From NCBI GenBank assembly GCA_002162765.1, contig MAAR01000006.1, positions 62,001 to 126,000 on the forward strand: 64,000 bases of DNA, written 5' to 3'. Shown here piece by piece: positions 51,515 to 60,083 of the stretch. The DNA is from Flavobacteriales bacterium 34_180_T64. GTDB taxonomy: Bacteria > Bacteroidota > Bacteroidia > Flavobacteriales > Flavobacteriaceae. Position 1 is the stretch's first letter, and each line of letters starts with the position of its first letter. A model generated the notes under the pieces. That model ran no database searches and was not told where the DNA came from. It saw only the letters and a program-made list of their open reading frames with translations. Both the position numbers and the translations under genes were made by a program.

Positions 51515-53923
51515 ATGAGTAAACGTAGAATCAAAAAAGTGGCAATCATCGGCTCCGGAATTATGGGAAGTGGTATTGCTTGTCATTTCGCCAATATAGG
51601 TGTGGATGTTTTATTACTAGACATTGTTCCAAGAGAACTTAATGATAAAGAAAAGGCTAAAGGCTTAACTTTGGAAGACAAAATTGTGCGAAATCGCTTG
51701 GTAAATGAAGCGCTAGCGACTTCATTAAAATCGAAACCCGCTCCTATTTACCGACAGTCATTTGCTAAAAGGATTACCACGGGAAACCTGGAAGATGATA
51801 TATCGAAAGTTGCTGATGTCGATTGGATTATGGAAGTTGTCGTTGAACGACTAGATATTAAACAACAAGTCTTTGAAAAACTTGAAAAACATAGAACCCC
51901 TGGAACTTTAATCACTTCAAATACTTCAGGTATTCCGATTCACTTTATGAGTGAAGGACGATCTGAAGATTTTCAGAAACATTTCTGTGGAACCCATTTT
52001 TTCAATCCGGCACGTTACTTAAAATTATTTGAAATAATACCAGGCCCTAAAACGGATGCAAGGGTATTAGAATTTTTAAATGGGTATGGGGAACAATTTC
52101 TAGGTAAAACGTCTGTAGTTGCAAAAGACACGCCTGCATTCATTGGAAATAGAATCGGAATCTTTAGCATTATGAGTTTGTTTAATGCTGTAAAAGACAT
52201 GAATCTTACCATAGAAGAAGTGGACAAATTATCTGGACCTGTAATTGGTCGTCCAAAATCGGCTACATTCAGAACTGTGGATGTGGTAGGTTTAGATACT
52301 CTAGTCCATGTCGCAAACGGTATTTATGAAAACTGTCCAAATGATGAACGTCATGATATATTTAAACTCCCAGATTTCATTGATACAATGATGGAGAATA
52401 AATGGTTAGGGAGTAAAACTAGGCAAGGATTCTATAAAAAAAACGTTTCAGCAGATGGTAAAAAAGAAATATTGTCCTTAGACCTGAACACGCTTGAATA
52501 TCGTTCAGCTCAAAAAGCAAGATTTGCAACACTAGAACTAACAAAAACTGTTGACAAAGTAGTTGACCGTTTTAAAATACTAGTATCTGGAAAAGATAAA
52601 GCCGGAGAATTCTACAGAAAGAGTTTCGCAGCCTTATTTGCCTATGTAACCAATAGGATTCCAGAAATCACTGACGAGTTATACAAAATTGATGATGCCA
52701 TGAAAGCCGGATTTGGCTGGGAACATGGACCTTTTCAAATTTGGGATGCTATTGGCGTCGAAAAAGGAATTGAAATGATGAAGGCTGAAGGCTTAGAACC
52801 AGCGTCATGGGTTAATGAGATGTTAGCATCAGGAAACACATCATTCTATAGTATAAAAGATGGAGCTACGTATGTATATGATTTCCCAAAGAAAACAAAA
52901 GCAAAAATTCCTGGACAAGATAGTTTCATCATTCTAGATAATATTAGAAAAACATCTGAAGTCTTTAAAAACTCTGGTGTTGTTATCGAAGATTTAGGTG
53001 ATGGCATTCTAAACTGCGAATTCCAATCTAAAATGAATACTATTGGTGGCGATGTTTTAGCGGGACTTAATAAAGCTGTGGACTTAGCAGAAAAAGACTT
53101 CCAAGGTTTAGTTATTGGAAACCAAGCGGCAAATTTCTCGGTTGGTGCAAATATTGGAATGATTTTCATGATGGCTGCCGAGCAAGAATATGATGAGCTA
53201 AATATGGCGATTAAATATTTCCAAGATACCATGATGCGTATGCGCTATTCTTCAATTCCAACCGTAGCCGCTCCACATGGAATGGCACTCGGAGGTGGTT
53301 GTGAATTATCAATGCATGCCGATAAAGTTGTTGCAGCTGCAGAAACTTATATTGGACTCGTAGAATTTGGTGTAGGTGTGATTCCTGGTGGTGGAGGGTC
53401 TAAAGAAATGGCCTTACGTGCTTCGGATACATTTAGAAAAGGAGATGTAGAATTAAATACGCTTCAAGAATATTTCCTAACTATTGGTATGGCAAAAGTG
53501 GCAACCTCAGCTTATGAAGCATTCGATATGGGCGTTCTACAAAAAGGAAAAGATGTAGTTGTCGTTAATAAAGACCGGCAAATAGCAACAGCGAAAGCAC
53601 ATGCAAAATTAATGGCAGAATCTGGTTATACACAACCTGTACATAGGAAAGATGTCAAGGTACTCGGTAAGCAAGCCTTAGGAATGTTTTTAGTAGGGAC
53701 AGATTCTATGGAAGCTGCCAATTATATTAGTGCGCATGATCATAAAATCGCAAATAAATTAGCCTACGTAATGGCTGGTGGTGATTTATCAGAACCTACT
53801 CTAGTAAGCGAACATTACTTACTCGACCTAGAACGAGAGGCATTTTTAAGTCTGTGTACAGAGCGAAAAACTCTTGAGCGAATTCAACATATGTTAACCA
53901 AAGGAAAACCGCTTAGAAATTAG
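51515..53923 (+). CDS. fadN: 3-Hydroxyacyl-CoA dehydrogenase/enoyl-CoA hydratase, FadN type
   Basis: 802-residue bifunctional beta-oxidation enzyme. The NAD-binding dehydrogenase domain is N-terminal (about 1-310: VAIIGSGIMGSGIACHFAN; FCGTHFFNPARYLKLFEIIP), followed by the dehydrogenase C-terminal region. The enoyl-CoA hydratase domain is C-terminal (about 490-700: ANFSVGANIGMIF, ALGGGCELSMHADKV, VEFGVGVIPGGGGSKEM). This order is opposite to E. coli FadB and matches Bacillus FadN (about 790 residues). It follows the MarR gene by one base and precedes fadA. Confidence 0.92.
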   Translation: MSKRRIKKVAIIGSGIMGSGIACHFANIGVDVLLLDIVPRELNDKEKAKGLTLEDKIVRNRLVNEALATSLKSKPAPIYRQSFAKRITTGNLEDDISKVADVDWIMEVVVERLDIKQQVFEKLEKHRTPGTLITSNTSGIPIHFMSEGRSEDFQKHFCGTHFFNPARYLKLFEIIPGPKTDARVLEFLNGYGEQFLGKTSVVAKDTPAFIGNRIGIFSIMSLFNAVKDMNLTIEEVDKLSGPVIGRPKSATFRTVDVVGLDTLVHVANGIYENCPNDERHDIFKLPDFIDTMMENKWLGSKTRQGFYKKNVSADGKKEILSLDLNTLEYRSAQKARFATLELTKTVDKVVDRFKILVSGKDKAGEFYRKSFAALFAYVTNRIPEITDELYKIDDAMKAGFGWEHGPFQIWDAIGVEKGIEMMKAEGLEPASWVNEMLASGNTSFYSIKDGATYVYDFPKKTKAKIPGQDSFIILDNIRKTSEVFKNSGVVIEDLGDGILNCEFQSKMNTIGGDVLAGLNKAVDLAEKDFQGLVIGNQAANFSVGANIGMIFMMAAEQEYDELNMAIKYFQDTMMRMRYSSIPTVAAPHGMALGGGCELSMHADKVVAAAETYIGLVEFGVGVIPGGGGSKEMALRASDTFRKGDVELNTLQEYFLTIGMAKVATSAYEAFDMGVLQKGKDVVVVNKDRQIATAKAHAKLMAESGYTQPVHRKDVKVLGKQALGMFLVGTDSMEAANYISAHDHKIANKLAYVMAGGDLSEPTLVSEHYLLDLEREAFLSLCTERKTLERIQHMLTKGKPLRN

Positions 53924-53983
53924 AACCAAGAACCAAGACTAAAAGATTCAAGATACTTGTCTTGGCTCTTGATTCTTGATTCT
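53924..53983. repeat. Intergenic hairpin repeat between fadN and fadA
   Basis: AACCAAGAACCAAGAC (53924-53939) pairs with GTCTTGGCTCTTGATT (53959-53974) over 16 bases with two G-U pairs. The inner left part (53936-53954) and the outer right part GATTCTTGATTCT (53971-53983) recur on either side of the four-helix-bundle gene at 55200-55218 and 55597-55609. No T run follows, so it is not a typical terminator. Confidence 0.7.
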
Positions 53984-54003
53984 ATAAATCTTAAAGAAAA
54001 AAA

Positions 54004-55194
54004 ATGAAACAAGCATATATAGTAAAAGCATATAGAACAGCTGTTGGAAAAGCACCAAAAGGTGTATTCCGTTTTAAAAGAACCGATGAATTAGCTGCTG
54101 AAACTATTCAGCATATGATGAAGGAATTGCCTAATCTTGATAAAAAGCGTATTGATGACGTGATTGTTGGAAATGCAATGCCAGAAGGTTCTCAAGGATT
54201 AAACATGGCACGTTTAATATCATTAATGGGATTAGAATCCGTAGATGTTCCAGGTGTTACCGTAAATCGTTTTTGCTCATCTGGTATTGAGACTATTGGC
54301 ATCGCTACGGCGAAAATTCAATCCGGAATGGCAGATTGCATTATTGCAGGTGGAGCCGAGAGTATGAGTGCAGTTCCAATGACTGGTTTCAAACCCGAAT
54401 TAAATTATGACATCGTAAAAGCTGGTCATGAAGATTATTATTGGGGCATGGGAAATACCGCCGAAGCTGTTGCCAATCAATTTAAAGTCTCACGTGAAGA
54501 TCAAGATGAATTTGCATATAACTCTCACATGAAAGCTTTAAAAGCACAAGCTGAGAATCGTTTTCAAGATCAAATCGTGCCTATTGAAGTAGAACAAACT
54601 TTTATTGATGCCTCTGGAAAAAGAGCGACTAAAACATATACAGTAACTAAAGATGAAGGTCCCCGTGCTGGAACTAGCAAAGAAGCGCTTGCAAAATTAA
54701 GAGCTGTATTCGCACAAGGCGGAAGTGTGACTGCTGGAAATTCATCTCAAATGAGTGATGGAGCAGCTTTTGTGATGGTTATGAGTGAAGACATGGTTAA
54801 AGAGTTAAATCTAGAGCCCATAGCACGCCTAGTTAATTATGCCGCTGCTGGTGTTGAACCGCGAATTATGGGAATTGGTCCTGTAAAAGCAATTCCAAAA
54901 GCTTTAAAACAAGCAGGATTACAACAATCAGATCTTGAACTTATAGAGTTAAATGAAGCATTTGCATCTCAGTCTTTGGCTGTGATTAGAGAGTTAAATT
55001 TAAATCCTGATATCATTAATGTCAATGGTGGTGCCATCGCACTTGGTCATCCTTTAGGTTGTACTGGTGCTAAATTATCAGTTCAATTATTTGATGAAAT
55101 GCGAAAGCGTGATATGAAAGGAAAATATGGAGCAGTAACAATGTGTGTCGGTACTGGACAAGGCGCTTGTGGCATCTTTGAATTTCTCAATTAG
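54004..55194 (+). CDS. fadA: Acetyl-CoA C-acyltransferase (thiolase)
   Basis: 396-residue thiolase for the last step of beta-oxidation. The acylated Cys91 lies in VNRFCSSGIET. The active-site His is in NGGAIALGHPLGCTGA, and the second catalytic Cys is in CVGTGQGACGIFEF. The length is normal. It lies between fadN and fadE in the same order as Bacillus fadNAE and should act with them in fatty-acid degradation in the cytoplasm. The gap to fadN contains a hairpin repeat rather than a promoter. Confidence 0.94.
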   Translation: MKQAYIVKAYRTAVGKAPKGVFRFKRTDELAAETIQHMMKELPNLDKKRIDDVIVGNAMPEGSQGLNMARLISLMGLESVDVPGVTVNRFCSSGIETIGIATAKIQSGMADCIIAGGAESMSAVPMTGFKPELNYDIVKAGHEDYYWGMGNTAEAVANQFKVSREDQDEFAYNSHMKALKAQAENRFQDQIVPIEVEQTFIDASGKRATKTYTVTKDEGPRAGTSKEALAKLRAVFAQGGSVTAGNSSQMSDGAAFVMVMSEDMVKELNLEPIARLVNYAAAGVEPRIMGIGPVKAIPKALKQAGLQQSDLELIELNEAFASQSLAVIRELNLNPDIINVNGGAIALGHPLGCTGAKLSVQLFDEMRKRDMKGKYGAVTMCVGTGQGACGIFEFLN

Positions 55195-55609
55195 AATCTA
55201 GACTAAAAGAATCAAGATTCAACACTTAATAAAGACTATGCATAATTTTAAAAAATTAAAAATTTGGCATGACAGCATGGAGCTTGTTTCTAAATCATAT
55301 AAAATAACTCAAACATTTCCGAAGTTTGAAACTTACGGATTAATAAGTCAAATGAATAGGAGTGCTGTTTCAATTCCTTCAAACATTGCTGAAGGTTCTA
55401 GTAAAAGTACAGATAAGCATTTTAGTAAATATTTAGAAGATAGTTTAGGATCTGCGTTCGAATGGGAAACACAACTCATTATTGCATTTAATGAAAATTA
55501 TTTATCTGAAGATACATTTAAAGAATTAGAACAAAAAATTAAACAAATACAAAAAATGGTTTCAAGTTTTAAATCTGGACTAAAATTATAAGTCTAGATT
55601 CTTGACTCT
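55194..55609. repeat. Split repeat flanking the four-helix-bundle gene
   Basis: GAATCTAGACT (55194-55204) and its exact complement AGTCTAGATTC (55591-55601) form an 11-base inverted repeat around the gene. The left flank (55200-55218) matches 18 of 19 bases of 53936-53954, and the right flank GATTCTTGACTCT (55597-55609) matches 12 of 13 bases of 53971-53983. Thus the gene seems to sit inside a copy of the fadN-fadA intergenic repeat. Confidence 0.7.
55238..55591 (+). CDS. Four-helix-bundle (S23/IVS-like) protein
   Basis: 117 residues with the family signature KLKIWHDSMELVSKSYKIT at the start, then NRSAVSIPSNIAEGSSKS and the SKYLEDSLGSAFEWETQL segment. These proteins are known from intervening sequences in bacterial 23S rRNA genes and resemble the diversity-generating-retroelement accessory protein Avd. 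Here no rRNA or reverse transcriptase is near: the gene sits between fadA and fadE, flanked by the halves of an intergenic repeat. It has no role in fatty-acid metabolism that I can see, so it is probably an inserted accessory gene that hitchhikes on the operon. Confidence 0.88.
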   Translation: MHNFKKLKIWHDSMELVSKSYKITQTFPKFETYGLISQMNRSAVSIPSNIAEGSSKSTDKHFSKYLEDSLGSAFEWETQLIIAFNENYLSEDTFKELEQKIKQIQKMVSSFKSGLKL

Positions 55610-55631
55610 TAAATCTATAAAACTAAAAAAA

Positions 55632-57434
55632 ATGGAAGCAACCGAAAAAGATATACTTAGAGGTGGTCAATTTCTTGTAAAAGAAACCAACTGTGAAGAT
55701 GTATTTACTCCTGAAGATTTTTCAGAAGAACAAAAGATGATGAAAGAAGCGGTTATAGAATTTAACGATCGCGAAATAATACCTCATAAAGCAAGATTTG
55801 AAGCAAAAGATTATGCACTTACTGAAGAATGTATGCGTAAGGCTGGCGATTTAGGTTTTCTTGGTGTTGCAGTTCCTGAAGCCTATGGCGGATTAGGAAT
55901 GGGCTTCGTATCAACAGTACTTACCTGTGACTATATATCTAGTGGAACTGGATCATTCAGTACAGCCTTTGGTGCTCACACTGGAATTGGAACCATGCCA
56001 ATTACACTTTACGGAACGGAAGAGCAAAAACAAAAATACGTGCCAAAATTGGCAACTGGAGAGTGGTTTGGAGCGTATTGCTTAACTGAACCTGGTGCTG
56101 GTAGTGATGCAAATTCAGGTAAAACGACTGCGGTTCTTTCTGAAGATGGAAAGTCTTATAAAATCAACGGACAAAAAATGTGGATTACGAATGCAGGTTT
56201 CTGTAAATTATTCATCGTTTTTGCGCGTATAGAAAATGATAAAAACATTACTGGGTTTATACTTGAAAACGATCCAGAAAATGGAATAACTTTAGGAGAA
56301 GAAGAACACAAATTAGGTATTCGTGCCTCTTCAACACGCCAAGTATTCTTTAATGATACAGTAGTACCGGTTGAAAACATGCTGTCTGAACGGGGTAATG
56401 GATTCAAAATAGCAATGAACGCATTAAATGTGGGTCGAATTAAATTGGCTGCCGCCTGTTTAGATTCTCAAAGACGTATCACTACACTTAGTGTTCAGTA
56501 TGCCAATGAACGTAAACAATTTAAAACACCGATCTCCGATTTTGGAGCTATTAAAGTAAAAATAGCAGAAATGGCGACAACCACTTATGCTGGAGAATCT
56601 GCGACTTATAGAGCTTCTAAAAATATTGAAGATCGTATTGCAATGCGTGAAGCGGCTGGAAACACACACCAAAAGGCAGAACTAAAAGGTGTTGAAGAAT
56701 ATGCCATAGAATGTTCAATTTTAAAAGTAGCGGTTTCTGAAGATGTGCAAAATTGCGCTGATGAAGGCATTCAGATTTTCGGCGGAATGGGATTCTCGGA
56801 AGAAACACCAATGGAATCAGCTTGGAGAGATGCTAGAATTACTCGTATCTATGAAGGTACAAATGAAATAAACAGAATGCTTTCCGTAGGAATGTTGGTT
56901 AAAAAAGCAATGAAAGGACATGTTGATCTTTTAGGCCCAGCACAGGCCGTTCAAGAAGAACTAATGGGAATTCCTTCTTTTGAAACACCTGATTATTCAG
57001 AATTATTTTCAGAAGAAAAAGCGATGATTGCAAAATTGAAGAAAACATTCTTAATGGTCGCAGGTGGAGCTGTTCAAAAATATGGTCCAGATCTTGAAGA
57101 GCATCAACAATTGTTAATCGCAGCTTCCGATATCTTAATAGAAATCTATATGGCGGAATCCGCAATTTTAAGAACAGAAAAGAATGCCAAACGTTTTGGC
57201 GCTGAATCACAATCAGTTCAAATTGCCATGGCTAAATTATACTTATATCACGCTGTTGAAATTGTTGAGAAAAACGGAAAAGAAAGTATTATTTCTTTTG
57301 CTGAAGGAGATGAACAACGTATGATGCTAATGGGCTTAAAACGATTTACTAAGTATGCTAACTATCCTGATATTGTAGATTTAAGAATTGAAATTGCAGA
57401 AAAAGTAAAAGCAGAAAATAAATATTGTTTTTAA
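55632..57434 (+). CDS. fadE: Acyl-CoA dehydrogenase, FadE type
   Basis: 600 residues from the ATG at 55632, preferred over an in-frame TTG at 55602 that lies in the repeat. It is a flavoprotein of the VLCAD-like group that oxidises acyl-CoA to enoyl-CoA. Signatures are CLTEPGAGSDANSGKTTAV, the FAD region KMWITNAGFCKLFIVFA, NERKQFKTPISDFGAIK and the catalytic Glu segment TRIYEGTNEINRM. An extra C-terminal helical domain (about 430-600) matches VLCAD-like and Bacillus FadE lengths. Last gene of the fad operon; a terminator follows. Confidence 0.93.
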   Translation: MEATEKDILRGGQFLVKETNCEDVFTPEDFSEEQKMMKEAVIEFNDREIIPHKARFEAKDYALTEECMRKAGDLGFLGVAVPEAYGGLGMGFVSTVLTCDYISSGTGSFSTAFGAHTGIGTMPITLYGTEEQKQKYVPKLATGEWFGAYCLTEPGAGSDANSGKTTAVLSEDGKSYKINGQKMWITNAGFCKLFIVFARIENDKNITGFILENDPENGITLGEEEHKLGIRASSTRQVFFNDTVVPVENMLSERGNGFKIAMNALNVGRIKLAAACLDSQRRITTLSVQYANERKQFKTPISDFGAIKVKIAEMATTTYAGESATYRASKNIEDRIAMREAAGNTHQKAELKGVEEYAIECSILKVAVSEDVQNCADEGIQIFGGMGFSEETPMESAWRDARITRIYEGTNEINRMLSVGMLVKKAMKGHVDLLGPAQAVQEELMGIPSFETPDYSELFSEEKAMIAKLKKTFLMVAGGAVQKYGPDLEEHQQLLIAASDILIEIYMAESAILRTEKNAKRFGAESQSVQIAMAKLYLYHAVEIVEKNGKESIISFAEGDEQRMMLMGLKRFTKYANYPDIVDLRIEIAEKVKAENKYCF

Positions 57435-57463
57435 ATAAGGCTAATTCAAAAACAAATAGTGAG

Positions 57464-57494
57464 AACCGTTTTCAAATTGAAGACGGTTTTTTTT
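57464..57494 (+). terminator. Rho-independent terminator of the fad operon
   Basis: AACCGTTTTC (57464-57473) pairs with GAAGACGGTT (57479-57488), with one G-U pair, followed by a T run to 57494. Confidence 0.82.
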
Positions 57495-57529
57495 ATTTGA
57501 CTATCTTTATGGACTCAATTTATATGCTC

Positions 57530-58819
57530 ATGAAAAAACTACTTTTTACAGTCTTATTAATTCTTCCTACACATCTATTCTCTCAACAAAACACCGAAGT
57601 TTTCTTATTCGATTTAAATACTAAAAATGGGAATTTCACCTTGTCTAATTTCAAAAATATTTCCAATAATAAGGGTTATGACAATCAACCATCCTTTGTA
57701 GATGACAACACTATATTATATGCTGGTACTCGAAATGATCAAACTGATATCGTCAAATACAATATAAAATACGATTCAATACTATATATGAATCATTCTG
57801 AAGGCAGTGAGTATTCCCCATTAAAAATTCCAGGTCAAGACGCCGTTTCTGCTATTCGATTGGATAAAGACGGTAAACAAGCTTTGAGAAAATATAGTTT
57901 AAGCAATGGTGAATCTGAACTTATCATTGAAGATATTATTATCGGTTATCATGTATGGTTCGATGAGCAAATCTTGGTGTCTTCTGTCTTAGAAGAAAAT
58001 TACTTATCATTATATGCAACGCACCTCAACGAAATGAAAAATCACAAATTTCAACAAAATATTGGTCGCTCCTTACATAAAATACCAAATACAAATCGTG
58101 TAAGCTTTATCTCAAAAATTTCAGAACCCTGGGAAATCACATCTTTAAATCCCAAAAACGGAGACACGAAATCTATTGTTACAACTATTGGTGAAGCCGA
58201 AGATATGTGTTGGATGAATAATGGTACCATCCTTATGGGTGTTGATGACACTTTGTATACATATACTCCAGATAAGGATGCCGATTGGATTAAAGTTTCT
58301 AATCTCAAAGCCTATGGAATCACAAAAATTACGAGGGTGACCATTAGTCCGGATGGCAATAAATTAGCCATTGTTGGGGAACTTATTGAAAAGACGGAGC
58401 TAGATCCAAATGAGAAGTTAGAACCTAAAATAGAAAATGTAGCTTGGATTTCCGGGCAATGGAAAGGGGAAGCTTTTGGTGGTCAAACTGAAGAAAATTG
58501 GAGCGCACCTTCTGGAGGTTCAATGATGGCGGCATTTAAATTGATTAGTGATGGGAAGATTTCCTTTTATGAAATAGAAATCATTCGTGAGGTTGAAAAC
58601 TCCTTAATTCTTCAACTTAAACATTTTGATAGTGAATTGAAGGGATGGGAATCTAAAGATGATACTGTCGATTTTCCTTTAAAAGAAATCACCAGAAACA
58701 AAGTCGTATTTGAAGGGATGACTTTCGAAAAAATTGGAAACAATGAAATGAATGTTTATGTAGATATGCATAATGACGATGGTTCTGTAAAGACAGTTAA
58801 ATTCAACTACAAAAAATGA
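57530..58819 (+). CDS. Secreted beta-propeller protein fused to DUF6265
   Basis: 429 residues from the ATG at 57530, which opens a signal peptide (MKKLLFTVLLILPTHLFSQ); upstream in-frame codons lie in the fad terminator. The N-terminal about 280 residues resemble a TolB/WD40-like propeller (NKGYDNQPSFVDDNTILYAG, GSEYSPLKIPGQDAVSAIRL, RVTISPDGNKLAIVGE). The last about 125 residues match DUF6265 (WISGQWKGEAFGGQTEENWS, GKISFYEIEIIREVENSL), usually a stand-alone protein. The fusion is unusual. Periplasmic or surface location; function unknown. Confidence 0.77.
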   Translation: MKKLLFTVLLILPTHLFSQQNTEVFLFDLNTKNGNFTLSNFKNISNNKGYDNQPSFVDDNTILYAGTRNDQTDIVKYNIKYDSILYMNHSEGSEYSPLKIPGQDAVSAIRLDKDGKQALRKYSLSNGESELIIEDIIIGYHVWFDEQILVSSVLEENYLSLYATHLNEMKNHKFQQNIGRSLHKIPNTNRVSFISKISEPWEITSLNPKNGDTKSIVTTIGEAEDMCWMNNGTILMGVDDTLYTYTPDKDADWIKVSNLKAYGITKITRVTISPDGNKLAIVGELIEKTELDPNEKLEPKIENVAWISGQWKGEAFGGQTEENWSAPSGGSMMAAFKLISDGKISFYEIEIIREVENSLILQLKHFDSELKGWESKDDTVDFPLKEITRNKVVFEGMTFEKIGNNEMNVYVDMHNDDGSVKTVKFNYKK

Positions 58820-58820
58820 C

Positions 58821-59396
58821 ATGTCAGAAATTCCAGAATTATATTTTAAGACTGATACAGAATGGCGGCATTGGCTATCTGAAAATCATGGCTCAATTTC
58901 AGGAATCTATTTAATTTTCTACAAACTCGAAACAAAAATTCCTACAATGCGTTGGGAAGAAGCAGTAAAAGTAGCACTTTGTTTTGGATGGATTGACTCG
59001 ACTGTTAAGGGTTTAGGAGACGGAAAACGCAGACAGTACTTTACCCCACGAAATACCAAAAGTGTTTGGAGCGCTTTAAATAAAAGGTATATCATTGAAC
59101 TTACGAAAAATAATCTGATGCATAAAAGCGGTATTGAGCGTGTCGAAATTGCCAAACTAAATGGATCTTGGATCGCTTTAGATGATGTTGAAAACGAAGT
59201 GATTCCCAAAGAATTAAAAGCTGCGTTTTCTGCAAATAAGATTGCTTATAAAAACTATCAAAAATTCTCACCATCTTACCGCAAAGGATATCTGTATTGG
59301 TTGAATCAAGCAAAGCGTGAAAATACAAGAAAGGATAGAATAGAAAAGATTATTGAATACTGTGAAAATAATATCAAAACTCGTGATACGCGTTAA
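58821..59396 (+). CDS. YdeI/OmpD-associated family protein
   Basis: 191 residues, cytoplasmic, with the family pattern WRHWLSENHGSISGIYLIFY, MRWEEAVKVALCFGWIDSTVKGLG, RRQYFTPRNTKSVWSALNK and, near the end, FSPSYRKGYLYWLNQAKRENTR with the KxRIEKIIEY tail. The YdeI-type DUF1801/OmdA region is of unknown biochemical function and is linked in some bacteria to stress responses. It starts one base after the stop of the propeller fusion gene, so the two are probably co-transcribed. Confidence 0.87.
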   Translation: MSEIPELYFKTDTEWRHWLSENHGSISGIYLIFYKLETKIPTMRWEEAVKVALCFGWIDSTVKGLGDGKRRQYFTPRNTKSVWSALNKRYIIELTKNNLMHKSGIERVEIAKLNGSWIALDDVENEVIPKELKAAFSANKIAYKNYQKFSPSYRKGYLYWLNQAKRENTRKDRIEKIIEYCENNIKTRDTR

Positions 59397-59463
59397 CATC
59401 AGTTTAAGATAATATTCAAATTAATTATTTATTTTTACCAGCTCATTTTAAGCCTCATTTTTT

Positions 59464-60012
59464 TTGAAACATAAACGGAAACATTTAGCTAAAAAATCAC
59501 GTTGGTATAGAAAACTACACCGATTTATTGCGGTTCCATTGGTTTTATTTATGTTTATTCTAGGGCTCTCCGGCCTTCTATTAACTTGGAAAAATCAGCT
59601 TCAATTTAAACCACAAATCGCCTCAATAAATACCACTAACCTAACCTTAATTTCTTTAGACAAAATTAGAGAGAATGCCATTGCGTATGCCGAAAATTTA
59701 GATTTGTCTTCTGTAATCAACCGTATTGATTATAGGCCATCCAAAGGAATTGCAAAGGTAAGATTCGAATCACACTTTACCGAGTTGCAAATAAATTGTT
59801 TTACTGGAGATATAGTCGCTATTGAAAACCGTAGTGATACTATCATCGAAATGATTCATGACGGTTCCATTTTAGATTTTCTATTTAAAAATGAATCCAA
59901 ACCAATAAAATTAGTGTATTCAACACTCACATCTCTTGGACTCATGCTGCTTTCTTTTAGTGGCTTTTGGCTATGGAAGAAACCAAAACAATTAAAAAAA
60001 TTAAAAGCATAG
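59464..60012 (+). CDS. PepSY-associated membrane protein
   Basis: 182 residues. The start is TTG at 59464: the first in-frame ATG lies inside the first membrane helix and would remove the conserved RWYRKLHRFIAVPLVLFM motif. Two membrane helices (about 20-40 and 150-168) flank a periplasmic PepSY-like region (about 50-135; VINRIDYRPSKGIAKVRF, CFTGDIVAIENRS). The ending WLWKKPKQLKKLK is typical. Such proteins often serve ferric-siderophore reduction or metal uptake. It stands 67 bases after the YdeI gene; no partner is obvious. Confidence 0.87.
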   Translation: MKHKRKHLAKKSRWYRKLHRFIAVPLVLFMFILGLSGLLLTWKNQLQFKPQIASINTTNLTLISLDKIRENAIAYAENLDLSSVINRIDYRPSKGIAKVRFESHFTELQINCFTGDIVAIENRSDTIIEMIHDGSILDFLFKNESKPIKLVYSTLTSLGLMLLSFSGFWLWKKPKQLKKLKA

Positions 60013-60083
60013 AACACAAAATCTATAAAAATAATATCACAAATATTTTGATTAATTTTAAAGCCTTAACTAAATTCAACTCA

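Noticed and set aside
53924-53983. Rho-independent terminator between fadN and fadA
   Set aside because: The stem is long, but no T run follows on either strand, and the operon continues.
55238-55591. 23S rRNA intervening sequence
   Set aside because: The protein family fits, but no rRNA sequence is present on either side; the flanks are fadA and fadE.
59967-60083. N-terminal extension of the BNR/sortilin-like protein
   Set aside because: It lies within the PepSY gene, has no signal-like character, and a clean signal peptide begins at 60084.
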